NCBI GenBank assembly: GCA_964551435.1
Contig: CAZKBS010000001.1
Location: 480,588-544,587 of the forward strand
DNA length: 64,000 bases
Source of the DNA: UBA2020 sp964551435
Lineage (GTDB): Bacteria; Pseudomonadota; Alphaproteobacteria; Micavibrionales; UBA2020
Direction of reading: 5' to 3'
Position 1 is the first letter of the stretch. Every line of letters starts with the position of its first letter. The notes below the pieces were generated by a model. The model made no database searches. It was not told where the DNA came from and saw only the letters and a program-made list of their open reading frames with translations. This document shows, one piece after another, positions 51,552 to 60,336 of this stretch. A program made the translations under genes and the position numbers.

Positions 51552-52787
51552 ATGACCGCCGCCGTGCAGGATAACCAGGTGCAAACCGATGACGGGATCA
51601 ACCCCGAAAAAACCAGCCGCGCCTATATGCTGCTGGCGATTATGCTGTTTACAGCCATCACGGGCGCAGGGTTCCTGCAGCATCACATCGGCAATAAACA
51701 AAGCGCGCTGATGCAGGTCGCGATGCTGACCGAACAGCAGGTGCGTCTGACGCAGCTGATGGGTATCATCGTTGCGCAAAATCAGGAAACGCCTGACCCC
51801 AAGAACATTGAGCGTCTGCGTGATGCGGCCAATGCCTCCGTTCAGGCGGATTCGCGTATCCGTGTTTTGATGCCGCTGACCGAATGGTCGCCGGTGCCGC
51901 AGGTCAATCTTGAAACCATGCAGCCGCTGCGCCAGCTGACGGACAAGGTCTTTAGCTATGCCGCCCACAGCGAAGGTGGCAATAAAGGCTTTGCCCGCGA
52001 TTACGCCAAGGAAATCATTCAGCTCAGCCGCGAGAATATCGCCGCTGCCTGGCACGACGAAGCCACCAAATTCATACAGGAGCGCGCATCGGAAACCCAG
52101 AAAGTCATTTATCTTTCCTATGTGCTTTATGCGGTGATGTTGGCGCTGCTGGCGTGGCAGGCGGTTGGCCTTGTGATGCCGGCGCTGAACATGATTATGC
52201 GCCAGCGTGATTTTCTCAAAAACCTCGCGGCGGCAGACCCGCTGACAGGGCTTTATAACCGTGGCATGTTGTTTCGCGTGGCGAGTATGCTGATCAGCTC
52301 CGCCCGCCGTCATAAACAGGAACTGGCGGTCCTTAGCGTCGATGTCGACGGCTGCCAGAAAATCAATGACAAGCACGGGCGCGGCGGCGGCGATCTCGCC
52401 ATTCGCGTGATTGCCGAAACCATCGCCGAACAACTGCGTACCAGCGACGTGGTGGGCCGTGTTGGCGGTAACGAATTCGCCCTTTTCCTGCCCTCTACGG
52501 ATGAATACCGCGCGGGTGTGGTGGCGGAAAAAATCCGCACCGCGGTCGAGGCTATTCCCTTCAGCATCGGCGATAGTAACATCGTGCTGACGATCAGCAT
52601 CGGCGTTGCCGATATCCAGCCCCACCATAAAACCCCCGACGATATGCTGCGCGCCGCTGAATATGCGCTGCGCGCCGCGAAAAAGGCGGGCCGCAACCGT
52701 GCGATGACATACAGCGCCGCGCATCTGGCCGCGGCGGAGGCCGTCGGCGGCGGTGCCACGGGCGGGGATGCTATCGGCAGTCTTTGA
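51552..52787 (+). CDS. Membrane GGDEF-domain protein with GGNEF active site
   Basis: A 411-residue protein: membrane segment at about 24-43, periplasmic helical sensor at 44-185, second membrane segment at about 186-208, then a GGDEF domain (DPLTGLYNRGML, DVDGCQKINDKHGRGGGD). The signature reads GGNEF at 305-309, so the catalytic metal-binding acid is Asn. The inhibitory I-site RxxD is kept as RTSD at 296-299. It may be a weak or inactive diguanylate cyclase, or a c-di-GMP receptor. The C-terminal tail is Ala/Gly-rich. Confidence 0.88.
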   Translation: MTAAVQDNQVQTDDGINPEKTSRAYMLLAIMLFTAITGAGFLQHHIGNKQSALMQVAMLTEQQVRLTQLMGIIVAQNQETPDPKNIERLRDAANASVQADSRIRVLMPLTEWSPVPQVNLETMQPLRQLTDKVFSYAAHSEGGNKGFARDYAKEIIQLSRENIAAAWHDEATKFIQERASETQKVIYLSYVLYAVMLALLAWQAVGLVMPALNMIMRQRDFLKNLAAADPLTGLYNRGMLFRVASMLISSARRHKQELAVLSVDVDGCQKINDKHGRGGGDLAIRVIAETIAEQLRTSDVVGRVGGNEFALFLPSTDEYRAGVVAEKIRTAVEAIPFSIGDSNIVLTISIGVADIQPHHKTPDDMLRAAEYALRAAKKAGRNRAMTYSAAHLAAAEAVGGGATGGDAIGSL

Positions 52788-52876
52788 TAGGGTTCTCGGC
52801 GCGTATCGGGCTTCTTTTTAAATAATTCCCTTCTTTTGCTTTCCGGCCGCTATGATAGGCGCCGGAGGAATCGATA

Positions 52877-53623
52877 ATGTTTTTTTATATTCTGCTGGGT
52901 CTTTTTGCCGCCGGTCTTGGTTTCGCCTGCTACCGCTTCGGCGTCGAGCGGGCGCTGGGACTGGCGATATGGCGTAGCTTTGGCTATCCGGTACGGGCGA
53001 GTTTTCTGCGCGGTGTCAGCAAAAAAACCGGCGCAACGCTGCTGGATGTGACGCCCGCGCGCCCTCCGCTGCGTTTTATCGGTGTCATGGGCGCGGCGAC
53101 CGTATTTTTGCAAATCGTCGGCTTTAATCTGGGCCGACTGATCGGCGGCGAGGGGGCGACCATGCTGCTGGGCAGCCTGATGGCGCTCGCGCTGGTGGTG
53201 ACGATCTGGCTGCCGTTTTTCCGTGCGCAGATTCACCGTAAGCGCGTGCGCATCGGCGTCACGCCGCGCGGCATTCGTCTTGCCGGTGGTGTATTCCATC
53301 CGGCGTCTGATATCGGACAGGTTTATGTGCGTGCTGCCATCGATGCGCCGCAAAATCTGATGTTGCTGAATGAGCGTTTTGCGACCTCGTTGGCCAATCT
53401 GGGGCGCGGGGTGACGCGGCTTCTGGCGGCGCGTTCATGGCTGGTGACGTTTTATCACCGTGAATCAGGACGTGAAGACGTGCTGGCGGGCGGGCTGACG
53501 CAGGACTGCGCCGAAGCGCTGGCGGAGGCGATTGTCGAGGTATTGCAAAACGAAACCGCCGCGCTGCTAGAGGAAGATACGCCTGCGGCGACCCCGCGGC
53601 GCGAAGAGCTTGATATCGAATAA
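52877..53623 (+). CDS. Unknown membrane protein
   Basis: A 248-residue product with GGAGG closely upstream. Hydrophobic segments at about 2-20, 70-88 and 96-115, then a cytoplasmic domain (RIGVTPRGIRLAGGVFHPASDIGQVYV ... SWLVTFYHRESG) with a pattern like a PH-type or bPH domain, and an acidic C-terminus. I do not recognise a family. It is convergent with the following minus-strand gene, 8 bases apart. Confidence 0.65.
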   Translation: MFFYILLGLFAAGLGFACYRFGVERALGLAIWRSFGYPVRASFLRGVSKKTGATLLDVTPARPPLRFIGVMGAATVFLQIVGFNLGRLIGGEGATMLLGSLMALALVVTIWLPFFRAQIHRKRVRIGVTPRGIRLAGGVFHPASDIGQVYVRAAIDAPQNLMLLNERFATSLANLGRGVTRLLAARSWLVTFYHRESGREDVLAGGLTQDCAEALAEAIVEVLQNETAALLEEDTPAATPRREELDIE

Positions 53624-53631
53624 CGCGGCGG

Positions 53632-54405
53632 TTATGTGCGCAGTGACGCGGGCTTGAGTCTGTAAACCGCCGTACATAGCGCGGCGGGCGCGGGCTCTGC
53701 GGGCGGCATATGGGCGGCCGCGGCAAAAACGGGCGCCAGCGGCGCGGGGAGAGTATCGTTCGCCGCAACGATTGCAGGGTGTGCCGATAGCTTCGTGCGC
53801 ATGGGCGCCGGTGCCATATCCCGGTCGCTCCATATGGCGCCGCGCAACCAGCCGAGCGCGCTTTGCACAATTTCACTACGTGCCAGCCAAAGTCCCAGCC
53901 CGCCACTGGCGAATCCGGCGGCAAAGGCGACGCCGGATTTCTTCAGGCGTTTTTTGTCAAAAAATTTTGCAGTTTTGCGCTGTTCTTTCGGTCCGCGCAA
54001 TTTTTCACCGGCAAAATTCTTCATGTAATTGTATGACGCGTTGGCAACGCCGGTGGCGCCCGCCAGCAGCGCCACCATCCCCAGTGACGAAACGCCGCCG
54101 ATGATACCCGCTACCCACGTCACGGCAATCAGCCTGAAGCTCATCGATACCATCGTGCCCGCTGCCATATCGGCGGCTTTTTTGCCCAGACTGGTAGCGA
54201 CGTTTTTCAGCCGGTTGCCCTCGGCTCGCCATGCGCGCAAGACGCCGCTGAATCCGGCGATGCCGATGCCGGTTTCAAATACGCGCGTGCGCAGTCGTTT
54301 ACGTGGCGGCGCGGCGGATTCCTGCTCTGGGGCGGGTGTGATCATGCGCTTGATTGTAAAGCGAAGTGCCTGATGCGTCCATGCGCTAAATTGTAGTTTT
54401 GACAT
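53632..54405 (-). CDS. Unknown membrane-associated protein
   Basis: A 257-residue product with a basic N-terminal third, two to three hydrophobic stretches (LIAVTWVAGIIGGVSSLGMVALLAGATGVA; GVAFAAGFASGGLGLWLA), a Lys-rich connector (EKLRGPKEQRKTAKFFDKKRLKK) and an Ala/Pro-rich C-terminus. It resembles in style, not in sequence, the membrane protein at 42236. An alternative start is Met21. Function unknown. Confidence 0.6.
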   Translation of the reverse strand: MSKLQFSAWTHQALRFTIKRMITPAPEQESAAPPRKRLRTRVFETGIGIAGFSGVLRAWRAEGNRLKNVATSLGKKAADMAAGTMVSMSFRLIAVTWVAGIIGGVSSLGMVALLAGATGVANASYNYMKNFAGEKLRGPKEQRKTAKFFDKKRLKKSGVAFAAGFASGGLGLWLARSEIVQSALGWLRGAIWSDRDMAPAPMRTKLSAHPAIVAANDTLPAPLAPVFAAAAHMPPAEPAPAALCTAVYRLKPASLRT

Positions 54406-54435
54406 AGACAGGCGCGCTTTGCGCTTGAGCCGGAA

Positions 54436-54470
54436 ACAAAAGCCGCCGGTATGTTGCCGGCGGCTTTTGT
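54436..54470. terminator. Bidirectional rho-independent terminator
   Basis: A perfect 14-bp stem (ACAAAAGCCGCCGG / CCGGCGGCTTTTGT) with loop TATGTTG, followed by a T-run on both strands. It ends the small gene at 54488 on the minus strand. Confidence 0.85.
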
Positions 54471-54487
54471 TTTTAGAAAATATATCT

Positions 54488-54916
54488 TTAGAACATTCCC
54501 GGCGATTTCGGTTTTGACGGCGGCGGTGAGACGACGTTGAGTACGGAGCCTACAGCCCCCTGTACTTTTTGCGGATCTGGCGGCATAAAACTGCCCGGGT
54601 CTTTGAGGTGCGGGCCGATCATCATCTGGATGAACTGCGCCTTCTCGGAAAAGCTTTTTTTATCGCCGATGGCTTTGGCAATCACGTTCGCGGTTTCTGT
54701 GACTGACGTATTGCCATCGTTGCGCGCGCCAGCCTGATGCAGCGCGGTGGCGATTTTGGCGGCCAGCGGCGAGGCGGCATTCACGTATCCCGCATTCTGC
54801 TGCGGCTGCTCGGGCTTGCGGTTGTCGAGCAGTTCCTGATAATAGCTGCGAAATCCGGCTTCCGCTTTTGCGGCGCGCTCTTCGCCTTGACCGTAACTGG
54901 ATATAAACTTCGACAT
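54488..54916 (-). CDS. Unknown small soluble protein
   Basis: A 142-residue protein without recognised domain. It is helix-rich (RAAKAEAGFRSYYQELLDNR; SPLAAKIATALHQAGAR; FSEKAQFIQMMIGPHL) with a Pro-rich C-terminus (SPPPSKPKSPGMF). No signal peptide. Monocistronic, with its own terminator. Function unknown. Confidence 0.65.
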   Translation of the reverse strand: MSKFISSYGQGEERAAKAEAGFRSYYQELLDNRKPEQPQQNAGYVNAASPLAAKIATALHQAGARNDGNTSVTETANVIAKAIGDKKSFSEKAQFIQMMIGPHLKDPGSFMPPDPQKVQGAVGSVLNVVSPPPSKPKSPGMF

Positions 54917-55023
54917 GGTGACCTGCCTGCTGGCTGTGCTTGAGTGATTCCAATTATATGTGAAAAGCCTTAACGCTATCTTAACGATTGCCGTGCAGCT
55001 GCCGGACGGTCTAGCATAGATGC

Positions 55024-55521
55024 ATGATTAAACCCGATGCACTGCTGATTATCGATATACAACAAGGCTTTATGAAGAACGGCGCCGATGCCGTCATCGC
55101 GCCTGTGGCGGAGCTTGTGAAGGCATGGCCGCAGGACAAGCTGTTTTATCTGCGCTACCGCAATTATCCCGGCAGTTTGTTTGCGCGTCATCTGGACTGG
55201 CATGAATTCATGACCTCGGGGCAGGTGGATATCGTGCCTGATGTGTATGTCGAGGGCGCGCCGGTTTTTGAGCATTACGGCTATCGCCCGCCCGATACCC
55301 TCATCGAGGTTCTGCGTGGATTCGAAACCATCGGCATTTGCGGTGTCGATACGGACGCCTGTGTCATGGCGGCGGTCTTCGCGCTATGGGATGCGGAAAT
55401 TCGGCCCGTGGTGCTGGCGGATTATTGCATGTCATCCGGTGGGCGGCAATTTCATCTGGCGGCGCTGGATTTGATGCTGCGTCAGTTTGGCACCGACGGC
55501 ATTATCCGCGGACGCCTTTAA
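55024..55521 (+). CDS. Isochorismatase-family cysteine hydrolase
   Basis: A 165-residue member of the isochorismatase/nicotinamidase fold: LLIIDIQQGF with Asp11, and GVDTDACVMAAVFAL with nucleophile Cys113. The catalytic lysine position, usually in a K-x-G-Y context, reads VFEHYGY here, placing His84 where Lys is expected. The triad is therefore unusual and activity uncertain. It is slightly shorter than typical members. Confidence 0.8.
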   Translation: MIKPDALLIIDIQQGFMKNGADAVIAPVAELVKAWPQDKLFYLRYRNYPGSLFARHLDWHEFMTSGQVDIVPDVYVEGAPVFEHYGYRPPDTLIEVLRGFETIGICGVDTDACVMAAVFALWDAEIRPVVLADYCMSSGGRQFHLAALDLMLRQFGTDGIIRGRL

Positions 55522-55532
55522 AATCTGGCCTG

Positions 55533-56311
55533 TTACCAATCCCAGGTGATACTGCCTGCGACACGCGCATCGCACAGGTTGTCGCAGCGATCTTCCGAGA
55601 TGCTGGTATCGTAGAAGCGCACATCGACCGTAAACGGCTCGAAAGCATAGGCGAGGCCGAGTGAGTAGTCGGTGTAATCGGGGGGGCGCCGAAACGGTCG
55701 TTGTCTTCCACCCATTGATGACCCACATGGCCGACGAGGCTGAGCCCCTCCAGCACCGGCAGCGGCACGTCGGCGGTCGCGGCGAGATAAACGCCGGTGC
55801 CCGAGTCAGCAAAAAAGTCCGGTGAATAATAGGCTTCCGCGCCCAGTGTCGCGATGTCGTTCGGTAGGGTGCTTTCATAGGAAAGGATGAATTCGTAGTG
55901 GTCGTAGTCGAGCGAACGCTCTGCGCCCGGATACCAGTAATATCCCGCGCCCACCGACATATCGCCGGGGCCAAGACCAAAGGTATAGGTCAGATAGAAG
56001 TCAACTTCGGCTTTTGCTTCCCAACTGTCGTTGTAATCGACGTTGGATGCCCAGACTTCTGCGGCCCATCCGCTGTCATGTTCCAGCACCACGTTGCCTT
56101 GCAGCGCGGGGTGGCTATCGGAATCAGAAAAGCCGCGCGTCATATATTCGCTGGCAAGCGTGAGCGAACCGGAGAGCGCCCATGGTCCGGCGGCTTCTTC
56201 GGCTGCGGGGGCGGCGTCGCTTGCGGCGGTTTCCTTGGCATATACCGGCAGGGTGGCGAAGGTCAGGGCGGAAAAAACGGCGGCAGTCAAAAACTTCTGG
56301 GCTTGGCGCAT
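55533..56311 (-). pseudogene. TorF-type putative porin, frameshifted at a C7 run near the 3' end
   Basis: Outer-membrane beta-barrel of the TorF/TIGR02001 type. The signal peptide (MRQAQKFLTAAVFSALTFA, cleaved near VYA) is followed by SGSLTLASEYMTRGFSDSDSHPALQG, the family opening, and alternating strands. At the run of seven C (minus strand; 55680-55686) the frame leaves the barrel. One extra C would join DRFGAPP to DYTDYSLGLAYAFEPF and end in SITWDW with the expected terminal aromatic residue, stop at 55533. Without it, translation runs to 55502 with an unrelated tail. It may be a sequencing error, phase variation or a real mutation. Confidence 0.8.
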
Positions 56312-56420
56312 GAAAAGCTCCCGATAAAAATGCTGATTGATTATAGCGGCAGGTCATGGAAAAGCGCTCAAAAATATTTATTTCGATAAGATGGCTATAA
56401 GCGTCCCGCTCGGAGGTAAA

Positions 56421-56486
56421 ATGGCGGTGCGCGGCGCGCGCGGGGCATGCTATTGTGCGAAAGGGAAAAGGGGGAGTCATCCATGA
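56421..56486 (+). CDS. 21-residue Cys-Tyr-Cys ORF overlapping the ABC ATPase start
   Basis: GGAGG at 56412-56416 precedes ATG 56421. The 21-codon frame is basic and contains ARGACYCAKGK, ending in TGA at 56484-56486 that overlaps the ATPase ATG (ATGA at 56483-56486). The geometry fits coupled translation. It may be only a leader, or a small cysteine peptide linked to the exporter. No homology is known to me. Confidence 0.4.
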   Translation: MAVRGARGACYCAKGKRGSHP

Positions 56487-57442
56487 GTATGATCGAAGTC
56501 AAAAACCTCAACTTCGACTATCCCGGCAAACGCGTGCTGCATGATGTCAGTTTCAATATTAAAGCCGGCAGCGCCACGGCACTGGTCGGGCCGAATGGCG
56601 CGGGTAAAACAACATTGCTGCGCTGTCTGGTCGGGCTTGACCGTCCGCACAGCGGCCAGATTATCGTGGGCGGCGTTGATGTCGCGGAAAACCCGCGTGC
56701 GGTGCATCGCCAAATTGGCTACTTGTCCGACTTTTTCGGATTGTTTAACGATCTGACCGTGCGCCAGTGCCTGACGTATATGAGCTGGTCTCAGCAGGTT
56801 GACCATAAAAACGTCGCCGCCCATGTCGAAAAAATCGCCCGCGATGTGATGATCGATAACATGCTTGACCGCAAGGCGGGCGTTTTGTCGCGCGGCTATC
56901 GCCAGCGGCTGGGCATCGGTCTTGCCCTTGTCCACGACCCTGCTATTGTGATTTTGGACGAGCCTGCCTCCGGCATGGACCCGGAAGCGCGCATCCAGCT
57001 TTCGCGCCTTGTGCGCGATCTGCGCGCGCGCGGCAAGACGCTGATTGTGTCATCGCATATTTTGAACGAGCTTGAAGATTACTGCACCGATATGCTGATT
57101 ATCCGCAGTGGCCGGGTGGCCGACCACGTGCAGCTGAGCGAGCATGCGGCGCAAGCAGCCCGCCAGCTGCGCATTTCGATGCAGGGCGGCGCGGCTGCAC
57201 ATGTCACGGCCCTGCAGGCACAGAAAGGCCTGACGGTCGAGAGCATCGAGGGCGATGTTGCCCTTTGCCGTTTTGAAGGTGACGATGCCGCGCAGCGCGG
57301 GCTTCTCTCCGCGCTGACGGCGGCGGGCGTGCCGGTTTATAATTTCAGCGCTGCGGCGCATTCCCTGCAGGATGCCTACATGCGCGTGACTGAAAAAGAT
57401 CCGGCGGAACCGTCCGCCCGCAAGGAAGGGCCTGCCGCATGA
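56483..57442 (+). CDS. ABC transporter ATP-binding protein
   Basis: The 319-residue ATPase starts at ATG 56483 with GGGGGAG 7 bases upstream. Motifs: Walker A GPNGAGKTT at 36-44, Q-loop region IGYLSDFFGLFNDLTV, signature LSRGYRQRLGIGLAL, Walker B VILDEPASGMDPEA, and switch His in IVSSHILNELE. A C-terminal accessory domain of about 90 residues is typical of ABC-2 exporters. It overlaps the permease start by 4 bases. Confidence 0.95.
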   Translation: MSMIEVKNLNFDYPGKRVLHDVSFNIKAGSATALVGPNGAGKTTLLRCLVGLDRPHSGQIIVGGVDVAENPRAVHRQIGYLSDFFGLFNDLTVRQCLTYMSWSQQVDHKNVAAHVEKIARDVMIDNMLDRKAGVLSRGYRQRLGIGLALVHDPAIVILDEPASGMDPEARIQLSRLVRDLRARGKTLIVSSHILNELEDYCTDMLIIRSGRVADHVQLSEHAAQAARQLRISMQGGAAAHVTALQAQKGLTVESIEGDVALCRFEGDDAAQRGLLSALTAAGVPVYNFSAAAHSLQDAYMRVTEKDPAEPSARKEGPAA

Positions 57443-59046
57443 GCCGTTATATCCTCAGCCCCGAACTGAACCGCCAGATATGGCTGCGCTTTTCATGGCT
57501 GCGCGTGCTGTTGATACCTGCCGCGCTGATGTGCGTTATTTACAGTCACTATATGATTTACGACAAGGATTGGGCGATTATCGCGGCCGGTCGCCTGTGC
57601 TGGATATATTTCATTCTTGTCGGCATCTGGGGCAACCACGAAGCCGCCAATACCATGCGCGACGAAGTCACGACAAATACATGGGACATGCAGCGCATGA
57701 CGCCGCAGGGTGCCGGCGCGCTGATATTCGGCAAGCTTTTTGGTGCGACATCCTATGTCTGGTATGCGGGTGTTCTGACCATGCTGGCCGCACTTGTGCT
57801 GCATCATATCGGCATTCGCGCATTCTATAGCGATGGCGCGGGGCTTGCGCCCGGTGCGGCGTTGCTGGTGACGCCTTATGGCAGTCTTTATTTTGTTTTT
57901 TTCATGCTCATGGGCGGCGTACTTGCGCATGCGGCGACATTTCTGGTGTCGCTCGACGGCATGGTCGGCAAGGTCGAGGTTGACCCGCGCCATCGCCGTC
58001 CGCGTACCGTGACTGCGTTTCTGGCGGGATTTGGTATCAGCTGGTTCCTCATCCGCCGAGCAGCCGTAAACATGCTGGAAAACGGACAGGTTTACCGCGC
58101 GCGCGGCACGGTGGAATGGTTCGACTTCCAGCTGCCGGTCGAGTTTTTTATTGCCGCCGCCGCGGTTTTTATGGCGTTCTGGGTTTTTGTCGGCATTTAC
58201 CGGCTGACCCGCGCGGAGATGATGTACCCGCTCACGCCGGTTTGCTGGTTTCTGGCAGTGGCCTCGATTTCGCTATTTGTCGGCGGCACGGCTTTTGACC
58301 ATACCATGGTGACGCGAAATTCCATTTTCGAATTTGCGCGCAGTTACGCCTTTCCATTTTATGTGTTTTGCGCATCGCTGGGTGCGACCTATTACGCCAT
58401 GCTTGCGCAGGCGGGCGATTTGCGCCGCTATGGCCGCATGCGTGAAGCCTTTTGCGCGCGCCGCTGGCGCAAGGTTTTTGAAAACATGCCGCAGTGGCTG
58501 GCGTCTTTTGTGATCGTTCTTTGCGCCTTTGGTTTTGTGCTGTATGTAGTGCGTCAACCCGTGCAGGGGCCGTTCGGCTTTCTGGTGAAGCCGGAAATAT
58601 TTATTTCCCTTGCCGCATCGTTGATGTTGTTCGCCTTGCGCGACGGGCTGGCCATGCATGTGATTTCCGCGCTCTCTTCAGGCCCCAGTCAGAAATTCGA
58701 ACGTAGCGTTTACTATGTGTTCGTCTATTTCCTTTTGCCCGCTGTACATATGTCTGTCGCGCTCAAGGGGCTGCAGATAGATCCGATGCGCTTTTTCTCG
58801 ATCATTCAGGGAAACGGTGCGTTCCATCCGTTGATGTATTTCGGCTGGTATTATCCGAACCCGTTTCCCAACCCGGTGATTTCGCTTTTGCCTGCCTTGG
58901 TGCAGATGGTTTTTATCGCCATCGCATACCTGCTGCTGCGCCGCCGCGGTGTGGAGCCGGCGGATAACGGCAACACCGGCGCAGGCACGCGCGGGAAAAA
59001 AGCCAAACAGCAAAAAGAACAAGAGGATGTCGTATGGACGTCGTAA
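57439..59046 (+). CDS. ABC-2-type transporter permease
   Basis: A 535-residue polytopic protein with roughly twelve hydrophobic segments. The cytoplasmic motif EVTTNTWDMQRMTPQGAGALIFGKLFGA matches the E-x-x-x-x-T-W/L-D-L-x-x-x-T-P-L...GK signature of ABC-2 permeases. The C-terminus is Lys/Gln-rich. The twofold size suggests both permease halves are fused. It is coupled to the ATPase before and overlaps the next gene by 13 bases. Confidence 0.85.
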   Translation: MSRYILSPELNRQIWLRFSWLRVLLIPAALMCVIYSHYMIYDKDWAIIAAGRLCWIYFILVGIWGNHEAANTMRDEVTTNTWDMQRMTPQGAGALIFGKLFGATSYVWYAGVLTMLAALVLHHIGIRAFYSDGAGLAPGAALLVTPYGSLYFVFFMLMGGVLAHAATFLVSLDGMVGKVEVDPRHRRPRTVTAFLAGFGISWFLIRRAAVNMLENGQVYRARGTVEWFDFQLPVEFFIAAAAVFMAFWVFVGIYRLTRAEMMYPLTPVCWFLAVASISLFVGGTAFDHTMVTRNSIFEFARSYAFPFYVFCASLGATYYAMLAQAGDLRRYGRMREAFCARRWRKVFENMPQWLASFVIVLCAFGFVLYVVRQPVQGPFGFLVKPEIFISLAASLMLFALRDGLAMHVISALSSGPSQKFERSVYYVFVYFLLPAVHMSVALKGLQIDPMRFFSIIQGNGAFHPLMYFGWYYPNPFPNPVISLLPALVQMVFIAIAYLLLRRRGVEPADNGNTGAGTRGKKAKQQKEQEDVVWTS

Positions 59047-60200
59047 TGCGCGTGAACATGGCTGATGCGTCGGCGGGCAAGCAGCCGCAGGCAGAAAGTA
59101 GGCCCGTGCGCGCATTGGTGCATCCGTGGCTTGATTTCTGGCTGCTGGGCGGCTTGTCGTTTGTGGCGCTGGGCGCGTTGTGGCTGGCGATTGATGTTTT
59201 CAAGGTCAATATCGGTGCGCGCGTGCCGTGGTGGGCGTATTACGCGTCCTTCGCCGTCAATTATCCGCATTTCGCGTATTCTTACCAGCTGTTCTATAAA
59301 AACTACGCCGCACGGCTTTCGTCGCCGGAAACCGGCTGGGCCAGCCGGTTGCGCCTGATCATCGCAGGTATCATCGTGCCCATGATGATGATCGGCTATT
59401 TCATGCAGGCGGGGCTGCTGCAAGACCGGCAACTGATGGGATACGGCGTTTTTGCCATGCTGTTTTTCGTCGGCTGGCACTACGTCAAGCAGGGGTATGG
59501 CGTTTTGATCACGACATCGGTCTACAAGGGTATTTTCTACAGCAACTGGCAAAAACGCGCGCTTTATATCAACGCCTATGCCATCTGGGCCTATGCATGG
59601 CTTAAGGGCAATATGATGCTGGCGCAGCACAAATATTATGATGTGGCCTATTACACCATCGAACTGCCGCGGATATGGATGACCTATGCGGGCTGGGCGG
59701 CGGTTATTACCTCGGCGCTGGCGCTGGCGGCGATCCTCTGGGTCTGGCTTTACGAGAAAAAAGGTATCACGCCTAGCGGTATCGTCGGTTATGCCAGCGC
59801 GACCTATTTCTGGGTCATGTTGCCGCATGTGCACCCGCAGTTCTTTTTCTTTATTCCGCTGTTCCACTCTCTGCAATACCTGCCGTTTGTGTATAAATTC
59901 AAAAAAAGCGAATTCCTGCAAAGCCAGCAGGCGATACCGCCCGCAGAAAAAAGCCTGCGCTTTGCTAAAATCGCGCGGCTGGTTATGTTTGTTTTTGGCG
60001 GCTTTGCGCTGGGCGCGCTGTTCATGGATCTTCTGCCCGGGGCGATTGACAAGCTTGTTGCCGAGGATTGGATTCACTTCAGCCGCAATTATTTTATCGT
60101 CAGTTTCCTGCTGTTTATCAACATTCATCACTTTTTTATCGACAGCGCCTTCTGGCGCCGCGATAACAGGGATGTGCAGCAATACCTGTTCCGGGCCTGA
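59034..60200 (+). CDS. Histidine-rich polytopic membrane protein, possible metal-dependent enzyme
   Basis: A 388-residue protein with about eight membrane segments. Histidines sit at or near segment ends in motifs NYPHFAYSYQLFYKNY, FFVGWHYVKQGYG, MLPHVHPQFFFFIPLFHSLQYLPF and NIHHFFIDSAFWRRDN. This clustering resembles membrane di-iron or other metal enzymes (for example hydroxylase or carotenoid-cleaving Brp/Blh types), but no known signature is met. It overlaps the permease gene, so it likely works with the exporter, perhaps modifying its lipid-like substrate. No family identified. Confidence 0.7.
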   Translation: MDVVMRVNMADASAGKQPQAESRPVRALVHPWLDFWLLGGLSFVALGALWLAIDVFKVNIGARVPWWAYYASFAVNYPHFAYSYQLFYKNYAARLSSPETGWASRLRLIIAGIIVPMMMIGYFMQAGLLQDRQLMGYGVFAMLFFVGWHYVKQGYGVLITTSVYKGIFYSNWQKRALYINAYAIWAYAWLKGNMMLAQHKYYDVAYYTIELPRIWMTYAGWAAVITSALALAAILWVWLYEKKGITPSGIVGYASATYFWVMLPHVHPQFFFFIPLFHSLQYLPFVYKFKKSEFLQSQQAIPPAEKSLRFAKIARLVMFVFGGFALGALFMDLLPGAIDKLVAEDWIHFSRNYFIVSFLLFINIHHFFIDSAFWRRDNRDVQQYLFRA

Positions 60201-60336
60201 GGCGTGGGTGTCTTAATACTTTGATAAAGAAGGTCAAAGCGTGATTTTGACCCGCGTAACCGCGGCGGTGTGGTACAATGAAGAATGCGGGCGGTAAGGC
60301 CTCGCGCGGTGCGGCTCCAGAACGGAGGATATATGC

